Origin: Pseudomonas parasichuanensis | GTDB lineage: Bacteria > Pseudomonadota > Gammaproteobacteria > Pseudomonadales > Pseudomonadaceae | DNA length: 64,000 nucleotides | Direction of reading: 5' to 3' | NCBI RefSeq assembly: GCF_021601385.1 | Contig: NZ_BQHO01000024.1 | Span: 34,522-98,521 of the forward strand | Shown: one piece after another, positions 18,005 through 26,700 of the stretch | Layout: every line of letters begins with the position of its first letter | Position numbering within the stretch: the stretch's first letter is position 1 | Notes under the pieces: generated by a model | Told to the model about the DNA's origin: nothing | Seen by the model: only the letters and a program-made list of their open reading frames with translations | Database searches by the model: none | Position numbers and translations under genes: made by a program

Positions 18005-19465
18005 ATGAGTGACAACCGTGTCGAATTCCGGGCCCTTGATCATGTGCCCGACACCCTGGCGGCCTTCGAGCAAGAGTTCGCCCAGTCCCCGGCTTCTTTC
18101 CTGCTGGAAAGCAGTGTGGTGATTGAAGGGTTCTCTCGCTTTACCTTCATGGGTGACTCGCAAGGCCGTTGGGCCGAAGTACTGCGCTACCAGCAGCAGA
18201 GCGCCAGCGTCGAAGTGCGCCGACTCGAGGGCACGCAGCACGAGCCGGCAGAGGACTTCCTTGACTGGCTCAGCGCACGCCTGGCTGCCCAGTACACCCC
18301 CTGCCCTGCCGAACTGCCGTTCGACTTCAACCTCGGCTATGTCGGGGTCCTGGGCTACGACCTGAAAGTAGCCAACCTGGGTGACCCGGCCTGGTCGTCG
18401 CCAACCCCTGATGCCACCTTCTTGCTCGCCACACGCATGCTGGTGATCGACCATCAGGAAAAACGCAGCTACCTGTTGCACCTGGTCAAGGACGAATACG
18501 ACCAACCGACGGCCAACGCCTGGCTCGACCACGCCAGCGCACGCCTGCAGGCACTGCCCGCCGCCCAACCCCTGACCCGGCGCCCCCGGCGCATGTCGCT
18601 TGAGCAGGTCGAACAGTGGATCGCGGCCCATGCCAACGCCCGGCACGCGAAAGCGGACTACATCGAGAAAATCCTGGAGGCCCAGCGCCAGATCGTCGAC
18701 GGCGAAACCTATGAAGTCTGCCTGACCAACCTGGTGGAACTACCTTTCGAGCATTGCGCCTACGCCCTCTACCGGATCATGCGCGAACTCAGCCCCGCGC
18801 CCCACGCTGCGTACTACGCCATTCCCGGTTTCGAAATGGCCAGCTCCTCCCCCGAGCGCTTCCTCAAGGTCGACCGCCTGGGGCAGGTTGAAGCCAAGCC
18901 GATCAAGGGCACCCGACCACGCAGCAACGACCCCCGGGAGGATCAGCGCCAACTCGACGATTTGCGCCAGGACGAAAAAGACCTTGCCGAAAACCTGATG
19001 ATCGTCGACCTGCTGCGCAACGACCTGGGCCGGGTGTGCCAGATCGGCTCAGTGAAAGTACCCGGTCTGTTCGTGGTGGAGAGTTACTCCCATGCTCACC
19101 AACTCGTGTCGACTATCCAGGGCCAGCTCAAGCCCGGCATGCAGGCCCTCGACTGCGTCAAAGCCAGCTTCCCCGGGGGTTCGATGACCGGCGCCCCGAA
19201 AAAGCGCACCATGCAGATCATCGGCGCGCTGGAGCAAGGCGCCCGGGGGGCTTACTCCGGTTCGCTGGGCTGGCTGTCGCTCAGCGGCGCCTGCGACCTG
19301 AGCATTCTCATCCGCAGCGTGGCGGTGCACGATGCACTGGCACGATTCGGTGTCGGCGGCGCCATCACCGCACTTTCCGACCCTGAGAGCGAATACGTCG
19401 AGACCGTGGTCAAGGCTAGCGGCGTGGTGGAAGCGATCGCCCTGCTTGACGAGGTGAGCGCATGA
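18005..19465 (+). CDS. Chorismate-aminating synthase, PabB/PapA type
   Basis: 486 residues from ATG 18005 (GGAG 7 nt upstream). It converts chorismate plus ammonia to 4-amino-4-deoxychorismate. The C-terminal chorismate-binding domain carries PIKGTRPR with Lys301. Lys at this position is diagnostic of aminodeoxychorismate synthase, whereas anthranilate synthase has PIAGTR. Also present are IVDLLRNDLGR and GGSMTGAPKKRTM. It overlaps the next gene by 4 bp. Confidence 0.9.
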   Translation: MSDNRVEFRALDHVPDTLAAFEQEFAQSPASFLLESSVVIEGFSRFTFMGDSQGRWAEVLRYQQQSASVEVRRLEGTQHEPAEDFLDWLSARLAAQYTPCPAELPFDFNLGYVGVLGYDLKVANLGDPAWSSPTPDATFLLATRMLVIDHQEKRSYLLHLVKDEYDQPTANAWLDHASARLQALPAAQPLTRRPRRMSLEQVEQWIAAHANARHAKADYIEKILEAQRQIVDGETYEVCLTNLVELPFEHCAYALYRIMRELSPAPHAAYYAIPGFEMASSSPERFLKVDRLGQVEAKPIKGTRPRSNDPREDQRQLDDLRQDEKDLAENLMIVDLLRNDLGRVCQIGSVKVPGLFVVESYSHAHQLVSTIQGQLKPGMQALDCVKASFPGGSMTGAPKKRTMQIIGALEQGARGAYSGSLGWLSLSGACDLSILIRSVAVHDALARFGVGGAITALSDPESEYVETVVKASGVVEAIALLDEVSA

Positions 19466-20715
19466 GCCTGCCCCGCCACGAGAACCACAGGCAAGCGATA
19501 GTGGTCGGCGCCGCCGGCTCGATCGGGCGCATGCTCTGCGAACAGCTGGGCGCAACCGGCCTGAAGGTGCTGGGCGTCGACCTGGAGCCGACGCAGGCGC
19601 CTGCAGGCTGCGAAGTCATCCAAGGCGACATCCGCGCCCCAGGCACGGCACTGTGCCAGCAACTGGCGAATGCACACATGCTGGTGCTGGCGGTCTCGGA
19701 GAACGTGCTGTTGCAGGCGCTTCCCGCCCTGCTGCCGCACCTGGCGCTGGACTGCCTGCTGGTCGAAACACTGTCCATCAAGAACGCCTTCGCCACGCTG
19801 GTTCGCGATGTCTCGCTGCCGCAGACGGTAGTGGGCCTGAACCCGATGTTCTCGGGTGACCTGGCACCCGAGGGCAGGCCGGTGGTGGTAGTGCCCTACC
19901 AGGCTGGAGCGGCAATCGATGACCTGCGCGAACGCCTGACAAGCCGTGGCATGCGCCTGTACACGCTGACGGCGCAGCAACATGACCAGACCATGGCGCT
20001 TTTGCAGACCGTCGGCCACTCCATGGTGCTCGCCTTTGGCCACACCCTGGCAGCCAGCGACGTGCCCTTGGCGCAATTGATCGAGCTGGCGCCACCGCCA
20101 TTCAAGGTCATGCTTGCCCTGCTGGCCCGCATGATGACCAACCACCCGGACGTGTACTGGGAAATCCAGGCCGGCAACCCGGCCTCCGGAGCCACCCGCG
20201 AGCAGGCCATTGGCTACCTGCAACACCTGGATGGACACGCCCGCAACGACGCCCATGTCGAATTCCTGGCTGCCATGGCCAGCCTGCGCAATTACCTGCA
20301 GGAGGCCCAGCCTCAACTGGCGACCAGCTGCAGACAGCTGTTCGAGGTGGTGCAGGCGCACACGCCCGACGCCGTGGCAAAAAGCCCGGTGCTGGGCACT
20401 CACCGTGAACGCATCGACCGCATCGACGATCAGCTCGTCGACCTGATCGCGCAGCGGCTGGAAATCATTCGTGAGGTTGCCGACAGCAAGCGCGACAGCA
20501 ACACCGCCGTGATGCAGCCCGAACGGGTTCGCCAGGTGCTCGCCCGCTGCACGGCGCGAGGGCGCACGCTCAATGTGCCGGCGCAACTGATCGAGCAGCT
20601 CTACCACGCCATCATCGAGCAGTCCTGCCAGATCGAATACGACGTCATCGGCGGCCCTCGCCAGACACTGCTTGCCGTCACACCGGAAGTGTTTTCACAG
20701 ACAGGAGTCCGCTGA
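19462..20715 (+). CDS. Prephenate dehydrogenase-like / chorismate mutase fusion (PapC-PapB type)
   Basis: 417 residues. The N-terminal NAD(P) domain (AIVVGAAGSIGRML, residues about 14-27) and the helical dimerisation region resemble TyrA. The C-terminal 90 residues are an AroQ chorismate mutase (RIDRIDDQLVDLIAQRLEII). The order dehydrogenase-mutase is the reverse of E. coli TyrA. It is expected to rearrange aminodeoxychorismate to 4-amino-4-deoxyprephenate and then decarboxylate it oxidatively to 4-aminophenylpyruvate. Overlaps the upstream gene by 4 bp. Confidence 0.87.
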   Translation: MSLPRHENHRQAIVVGAAGSIGRMLCEQLGATGLKVLGVDLEPTQAPAGCEVIQGDIRAPGTALCQQLANAHMLVLAVSENVLLQALPALLPHLALDCLLVETLSIKNAFATLVRDVSLPQTVVGLNPMFSGDLAPEGRPVVVVPYQAGAAIDDLRERLTSRGMRLYTLTAQQHDQTMALLQTVGHSMVLAFGHTLAASDVPLAQLIELAPPPFKVMLALLARMMTNHPDVYWEIQAGNPASGATREQAIGYLQHLDGHARNDAHVEFLAAMASLRNYLQEAQPQLATSCRQLFEVVQAHTPDAVAKSPVLGTHRERIDRIDDQLVDLIAQRLEIIREVADSKRDSNTAVMQPERVRQVLARCTARGRTLNVPAQLIEQLYHAIIEQSCQIEYDVIGGPRQTLLAVTPEVFSQTGVR

Positions 20716-20717
20716 AC

Positions 20718-22040
20718 ATGAACCAGCACAAGCACAACGCCGGCCCGCTCATCGAGTGGCTGGCCCAGACCCTCGACCAGGACTACCAGTACCGTCAGGA
20801 CACCCTCAGCCTGACCGCCAACGAGAACTACCCGAGCGAACTGGTACGCCTCACCTCCGGCAGCACCGCCGGGGCGTTCTACCACTGCTCCTTCCCCTTC
20901 CCGGTACCCATGGGCGAGTGGCACTTCCCTGAACCAGGGCAGATGAACGAGATCGCCGACGACCTGCGCGGGCTGGCCCGGCGCATGCTCGGGGCACAGG
21001 CATTCGACTGGCGGCCCAATGGCGGGTCGCCCGCCGAACAGGCGCTGATGCTGGCGGCCTGCAAGCCAGGCGAAGGTTTCGTCCACTTCGCCCATCGCGA
21101 CGGCGGGCACTTCGCGCTGGAACAGCTGGCGAGCAAGATGGGCATCGAAATATTCCATCTGCCGGTCGACCCGAGCAGCCTGCTGATCGATGTTGCCAGG
21201 CTCGATGATCTGGTGCGCCGCAACCCGCACATCCGCATCGTCATCCTCGACCAGTCGTTCAAACTGCGCTGGCAGCCACTGGCAGAGATTCGCGCGGTAC
21301 TGCCCGAGTCCTGCACCTTGACCTACGACATGAGCCATGACGGCGGCCTGATACTCGGCGGCGTATTCGATTCGCCCCTGGCCTGCGGCGCCGACGTGGT
21401 CCATGGCAATACCCACAAGACCATCCCCGGCCCGCAAAAAGGCTACATCGCCTTCAAGTCCGCCCAGCACCCGTTGCTGGTCGATACGTCGATGTGGGTT
21501 TGCCCGCACTTGCAGAGCAACTGCCACGCCGAGTTGCTGCCATCGATGTGGGCGGCCTTCAAGGAAATGGAAGTATTCGGCATGGCCTACGCCCAGCAGA
21601 TGGTGCGCAACGCCAAGGCCCTGGCCAACCAACTGCACGAGCTTGGCCTGGAGGTTTCCGGGGAGTCGTTCGGCTTCACCGAAACCCACCAGGTGCACTT
21701 CGCCGTCGGTACGCTGCAACAAGCCTTGGCCATGTGCGTGGACAGCCTGCATGCCGGCGGCATTCGCTCGACCAATATCGAGATCCCCGGCAAGCCGGGC
21801 GTTCACGGCATTCGCCTGGGCGTGCAGGCCATGACCCGTCGCGGCATGCGCGAGGACGATTTCCGCCAGGTGGCCGGGCTGGTGGCGGACCTGTACTTCA
21901 AACGTACCGAACCCGCGCGCGTAGCGGCCAGGGTCAAGGAGCTGCTGGCTGGCTTCCCATTGGCACCGCTGGCGTTCTCCTTCGACGGGCACATCGACGA
22001 GGCATGTCGCCACCTCATCGAGCGGGGTATTCAGCGATGA
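20718..22040 (+). CDS. obaG: L-threonine transaldolase (ObaG/ObiH-type, SHMT-fold)
   Basis: 440 residues, a PLP enzyme of the serine hydroxymethyltransferase fold. Lys234 in HGNTHKTIPGPQKG is the Schiff-base lysine, the same number I recall for ObiH. Such enzymes take glycyl units from L-threonine, release acetaldehyde and add them to an arylacetaldehyde. With 4-nitrophenylacetaldehyde the product is beta-hydroxy-4-nitrohomophenylalanine. The N-terminus keeps the SHMT motif LTANENYPS. It overlaps the decarboxylase by 4 bp. The cluster context makes transaldolase far likelier than ordinary GlyA. Confidence 0.9.
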   Translation: MNQHKHNAGPLIEWLAQTLDQDYQYRQDTLSLTANENYPSELVRLTSGSTAGAFYHCSFPFPVPMGEWHFPEPGQMNEIADDLRGLARRMLGAQAFDWRPNGGSPAEQALMLAACKPGEGFVHFAHRDGGHFALEQLASKMGIEIFHLPVDPSSLLIDVARLDDLVRRNPHIRIVILDQSFKLRWQPLAEIRAVLPESCTLTYDMSHDGGLILGGVFDSPLACGADVVHGNTHKTIPGPQKGYIAFKSAQHPLLVDTSMWVCPHLQSNCHAELLPSMWAAFKEMEVFGMAYAQQMVRNAKALANQLHELGLEVSGESFGFTETHQVHFAVGTLQQALAMCVDSLHAGGIRSTNIEIPGKPGVHGIRLGVQAMTRRGMREDDFRQVAGLVADLYFKRTEPARVAARVKELLAGFPLAPLAFSFDGHIDEACRHLIERGIQR

Positions 22041-23743
22041 ACGTACTGACCCGGTTGTTCACCGGCTCCCGGGAACTGACCCTGGGACAACTCGTGGGCC
22101 ATGTACTGGTTGAAAGCGACATCAGCGACCTGTTCTGCATTCCCGGCGACTTCACGATGCAGCTTTCGCGGGAAATGCTCGGCACGCCCGGCCTGACCTT
22201 GCGCACCATGTCCCACGAATACAGCACCACCCTGACCGCCCTGGGGTACGCCTTGGGCGGTCAAGCCCCCGGCGCGGTGTGTTTCACCTACGGCGTGGGC
22301 GCCCTGAACGCCATCAACGGCATTGCCCAGGCCTATGTGGAGCGCCTGCCACTGGTGGTGATCTCCGGCTCGCCCGGGCACAAGGAGCGGCAAGGTTCGA
22401 TGTTCGCTCACCACACCATCGTCGACCACGGCACGCAACTGCGCCTGATGCAGGAAGTCACCGTGCACCAGGCATGCATCGAAGACCCGCACCAGGCCCA
22501 GGAACAGCTGCGTGAGGCGATCGCCATCGCCCTGCATGAATCGCGACCGGTGTACATCGAGATCCCCCGCGACCTGTTCCTGCACAAGGTGCGCCACACA
22601 CCTCGGCGCACGCCCCTCGGGCGTCAACCGGCGTTGTTCGACCAACAGGCGCTGAGCGCCGCCGAACAGGCATTGAAACTGCTCGACCAGGCCAGCCAGC
22701 CGGTGCTGGTGCCTGGCCTGGACATCAAGCGCTGGCACCTCGGCGTCGAAGCCTTGGCGCTTAGCGAGGCGCTCGGCCTGCCTTGGGTCGAAACCCCCAT
22801 GTCCCGGGGCGGCCTACCGACAGCGCATGCCAATTACCGAGGCATTTATGCAGGCCCGGCCTCGCCTTCTCGCCTCACCCAGACGCTGGTCGACAGTTGC
22901 GACGTACTGATGCTGCTGGGCGAGCCTAACTCCGACGTCAACATGGGCATCGTCAGCCAGATCGCCGGGGGCCGGCTGATTCACGCCAACGACGGCGTGG
23001 TGATGGTCGGCCGTCAGCGCTTCGAGCTGAGCACCGAGGCTTTCCTGCGAGCCCTGCTTGGTCTGGCCACGACTGCCCGCCGGCATGGCCAGGCCTTGGC
23101 ACCGCTGGATACGAACCAGGCCACGTTCATTCAAAAGGCGACCCCAGAAGCACTGCCCGCGGCGGATTCGCCGCTGACCCCCTTCGAAATCATCGTCGAG
23201 TTCAACAGGGTGTTCAGCGAGCACCCCGACCTTGACCTGATTGCCGATTGCGGTGACGCCTTTTTCATGTCGCTGGGCATGTTCCCGCGCGACGTACTGG
23301 CCTCTTCCTTGTACATGAGCATGGGCCTGGCGGTACCGGGCGCCATCGGTTACCAGCTGGCAAGCGGCAAGCGCCCACTGGTGCTGGTGGGGGACGGCGC
23401 GTTTCACATGACCGGCAACGAGCTGATGCATGCCGCCCGCTTCGGCACCACGCCCATTGTCGTGATTCTCAACAACCAGCGCTGGACCTCTTTGTCGAGC
23501 AAGCCGCAGGACCGCCCGCTGACCGAGCAGCCGGACCTTGAGTTCATCGATATCGCCCGCTTCCACAAAGTGCAGGGTTTCACTGCCAACACCTCGCAGC
23601 AGCTTCGCGAACAGCTTGCCGAAGCCTTGGCCATGAACCGGCCGGTGCTGATCGACGCGCGCGTCGCACCAGACTCGCGCTCCTATCTTTGCGAGCGGTT
23701 CTTCGATGCGGTGCAGAAACAGCAGCATCTGCCTAAAGCCTGA
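22037..23743 (+). CDS. obaH: ThDP-dependent arylpyruvate decarboxylase (ObaH-type)
   Basis: 568 residues. The ThDP-activating Glu61 (MSHEYSTT) and the cofactor motif GDG (452-454)...NN (479-480) are intact. The family includes indolepyruvate and phenylpyruvate decarboxylases. It should convert 4-nitrophenylpyruvate to 4-nitrophenylacetaldehyde, the aldehyde used by the adjacent transaldolase. ATG 22037 overlaps the upstream stop (ATGA). Confidence 0.88.
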   Translation: MNVLTRLFTGSRELTLGQLVGHVLVESDISDLFCIPGDFTMQLSREMLGTPGLTLRTMSHEYSTTLTALGYALGGQAPGAVCFTYGVGALNAINGIAQAYVERLPLVVISGSPGHKERQGSMFAHHTIVDHGTQLRLMQEVTVHQACIEDPHQAQEQLREAIAIALHESRPVYIEIPRDLFLHKVRHTPRRTPLGRQPALFDQQALSAAEQALKLLDQASQPVLVPGLDIKRWHLGVEALALSEALGLPWVETPMSRGGLPTAHANYRGIYAGPASPSRLTQTLVDSCDVLMLLGEPNSDVNMGIVSQIAGGRLIHANDGVVMVGRQRFELSTEAFLRALLGLATTARRHGQALAPLDTNQATFIQKATPEALPAADSPLTPFEIIVEFNRVFSEHPDLDLIADCGDAFFMSLGMFPRDVLASSLYMSMGLAVPGAIGYQLASGKRPLVLVGDGAFHMTGNELMHAARFGTTPIVVILNNQRWTSLSSKPQDRPLTEQPDLEFIDIARFHKVQGFTANTSQQLREQLAEALAMNRPVLIDARVAPDSRSYLCERFFDAVQKQQHLPKA

Positions 23744-23780
23744 GCACCAGTGCCCCAGCCTCAGAATGGAGTCGTTTGAA

Positions 23781-26700
23781 ATGGAAGCCGTCACCACACT
23801 CGCGCTCACTGCCGCCCAGCACGCTATCTGGCTGGGCCAGCAGCTCGCCAGCGAGAGCGCCGCCTACAATATCGCCAGCCTGCTGCACCTGGACGGCCGC
23901 GTGGACACACAGCGCCTGCAGGCTGCGCTGGACCAGGCGATGAGCGAGAGCACCTGCCTGCGGGCACGCATGGTCGAAGCACAAGGCCTGGTACAGCAAC
24001 AAATTCTGCCGATGGCGCAAAGCGTCATCGCCGAACACGCCTTCGCCAACGAGAGCCTCGCCCGCCAATGGCTGGCCGCTGACCTGTTGACGCCCGTGGA
24101 CCTGGAGCACGGCCCATTGCTGCAGGCCAGCGTGGTGCGCGTCGCCGAAAACGCCGATTGCCTGTACGTGAAGAGCCACCATATCGCGCTGGACGGCGTA
24201 GGCCTCGGCCTGTTCCTCAAGCGCTGGGCGGCGCTGTACAGCGGACAAGGCGACAACGCAGCGCCACTGGGAGCATTTCACAAGGTGCTGGAGGCCGAAC
24301 AGGCCTACCAGGCATCGCCTGCCTTCACCCAGGACCGTGACTACTGGCACAAGCAGGTCGACAGCAGTCTGACCGTGGCCAGCCTCAACTCACAGGTGAA
24401 ACTGCCGACCAGCCAGGCACTGCTGCACCGCGGCCAGTTGTCCGAAGCGGCGTTCCAGCGCCTGCGCCAGTGCGCCAGCCAATCGCAGAGCCATTGGGTG
24501 CACGCGCTGATAGGTGCCTTTGCCGCCTTCATCGGCCGTAGCACCGGCCAGCGCGATGTGGTCGTCGGCATCCCGATGATGAATCGCCTCGATACCCAGG
24601 CGCACGATGTGCCCTGCACATTGGCCAACGTGCTGCCATTGCAGGCGCGAATAGACCCATGGACGCGGGTAAGCGAACTGGTAGCCCAGGCCGGCGACGC
24701 CCTGGCCGGCATGCGCGCGCATCAGCGCTACCGGGCAGAGGATATCCGCCGCGACTGCAACCTGGTTGGCGAAGGACGGCGACTCACCGGCCCGCAGATC
24801 AACATCGACATCTATTCGCCCACGCTGGCGTTCGGCTCGCTTCACTGCGCGGTCGAGGTGCTCAGCGCCGGCGCCGCCGACGACCTTTCACTGCAGGTCA
24901 TGCCCCTGCCTGGCCAAGGGCTGCAAGTCTGCGCCATGGCCAACCCGGCGCTCTACGACGCGGGTGCGCTGGCAAGCCACGTCGAGCGTTTCCTTGCCTT
25001 CGTTGAAGCGTTCGCCAGCGACGCCGAGCGCCCGCTCGGCCAACTCAGTGCCCACCCACAACAGCCCAACCCGCCGCTGGCACCAACCAGCCAACACCAG
25101 GCCACACTGCTCGATGGCTTCGCCCGCTGGGTTGCCAGCACGCCAGACGCCATTGCGCTGACATTGGGCGAACGGGCACTGAGCTACCGGGAGCTGGATT
25201 GCCAGGCCAATCGCCTGGCGCATCTGATCAAAGCCAACCTGTCGCCCCGTCCATCGTCACCACAGCGCACCATCGCCCTGCTGCTGGAGCGCTCCCTGGA
25301 AACCGTGGTGGCCATCCTGGCCGTGCTCAAGTGCGGAGCGGCCTACGTGCCGCTGGACCCCGACGCTCCCCATGAGCGCTTGGCCAGCATCCTTGACGAG
25401 TGCAACGCCGATATCTTGCTGTGCAGCGAAGCCACGGTGGCCAAGGCGTGCGAGCTGCAGCCTGGCAAGCAACCGTTGAGCATCGACGCCAGGGCCGCAC
25501 TGCAGGCCTTGCAGGAGGCCGCAGATCACGTACCACCGGGCGGGCCACAGCCTCAGGACCTGGCGTACGTCATCTATACCTCAGGTTCCACAGGCAAACC
25601 CAAGGGTGTGTGCGTCAGCCACCATAACGTGGTGCGGCTGTTCGGCAGTACCCACAGCTGGTTCGACTACCGCAACAGTGACGTCTGGACCGGCTGCCAT
25701 GCCTACATGTTCGATGCCTCGGTGTGGGAGATGTGGGGAGCACTGCTGCACGGCGGGCGCCTGGTGATCGTGCCAGTGGCAATTACCCGCGACCCTCATG
25801 CCCTGCTGGAGCTGGTGGTGGACGAACAGGTCACGGTGTTCGGCCAGATCCCCTCGGCGTTCTACCGTTTCATGGAGGCCGAAGCCGACCGCCCCGAACT
25901 GGCCGCACGCATGACGCTGCGCTACCAGTGCTTCGGTGGCGAGCCCCTCGACCTGGGTCGCCTGGCCCCGTGGTTCGACCTGCCGCGCCCGGCGAACACG
26001 CAATTGCTCAATTTGTATGGCATCACTGAAACCACCATCAACACCTGCCATCGTTTCATCACCCGTGAACAGGTAATGGCAAATGCCGGCAGCCTGATCG
26101 GCCGCCCCTACGCCGACATGGACGTACTGGTTCTGGATGACGCCTTGCAGCCAGTGCCCGAAGGTGAACAAGGTGAAATGTATGTGCGTGGCGAAGGCTT
26201 GGCCCAGGGTTACCTGGCCCGCCCCGAACTGGATGCCGCACGCTTCGTCGCTGACCCGTTCGGTGCTTCGGGGCAACGCATGTACCGCAGCGGTGACGTG
26301 GCGATCCGCCTGGCCGACGGTGAGCTCGAGTACATCGGCCGCGCCGACCAGCAGGTGAAGCTGCGAGGCTATCGCATCGAACTTGGGGAAATAGAAAGCT
26401 GCCTGCGTGCCCACCCATCGGTTTCAAATGCCGTAGCCCTGGTGACAAACGACCGAGCCAACGATCCGAAGCTGATCGCCCATGTCGTGCCGGCACCGGG
26501 TTATGCAGTGGGTGACGTAGACAGCGAGGCCTTGCGCGAGCACCTGCGTGAACATTTGCCAGCCTACATGGTGCCAGCGGCTATCGGGGTGCAGCAGGCA
26601 TTTGCCATCACCGCCAACGGCAAGCTCGATCGCCGTGCCCTGCCCGCGATCGAGGCAAACCATGCGCGCCACCTGGAGCCTGCCCGGGACCGCCTCGATG

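Noticed and set aside
18005-19465. Anthranilate synthase component I
   Set aside because: The active-site motif is PIKGTR, not PIAGTR, and no trp genes adjoin.
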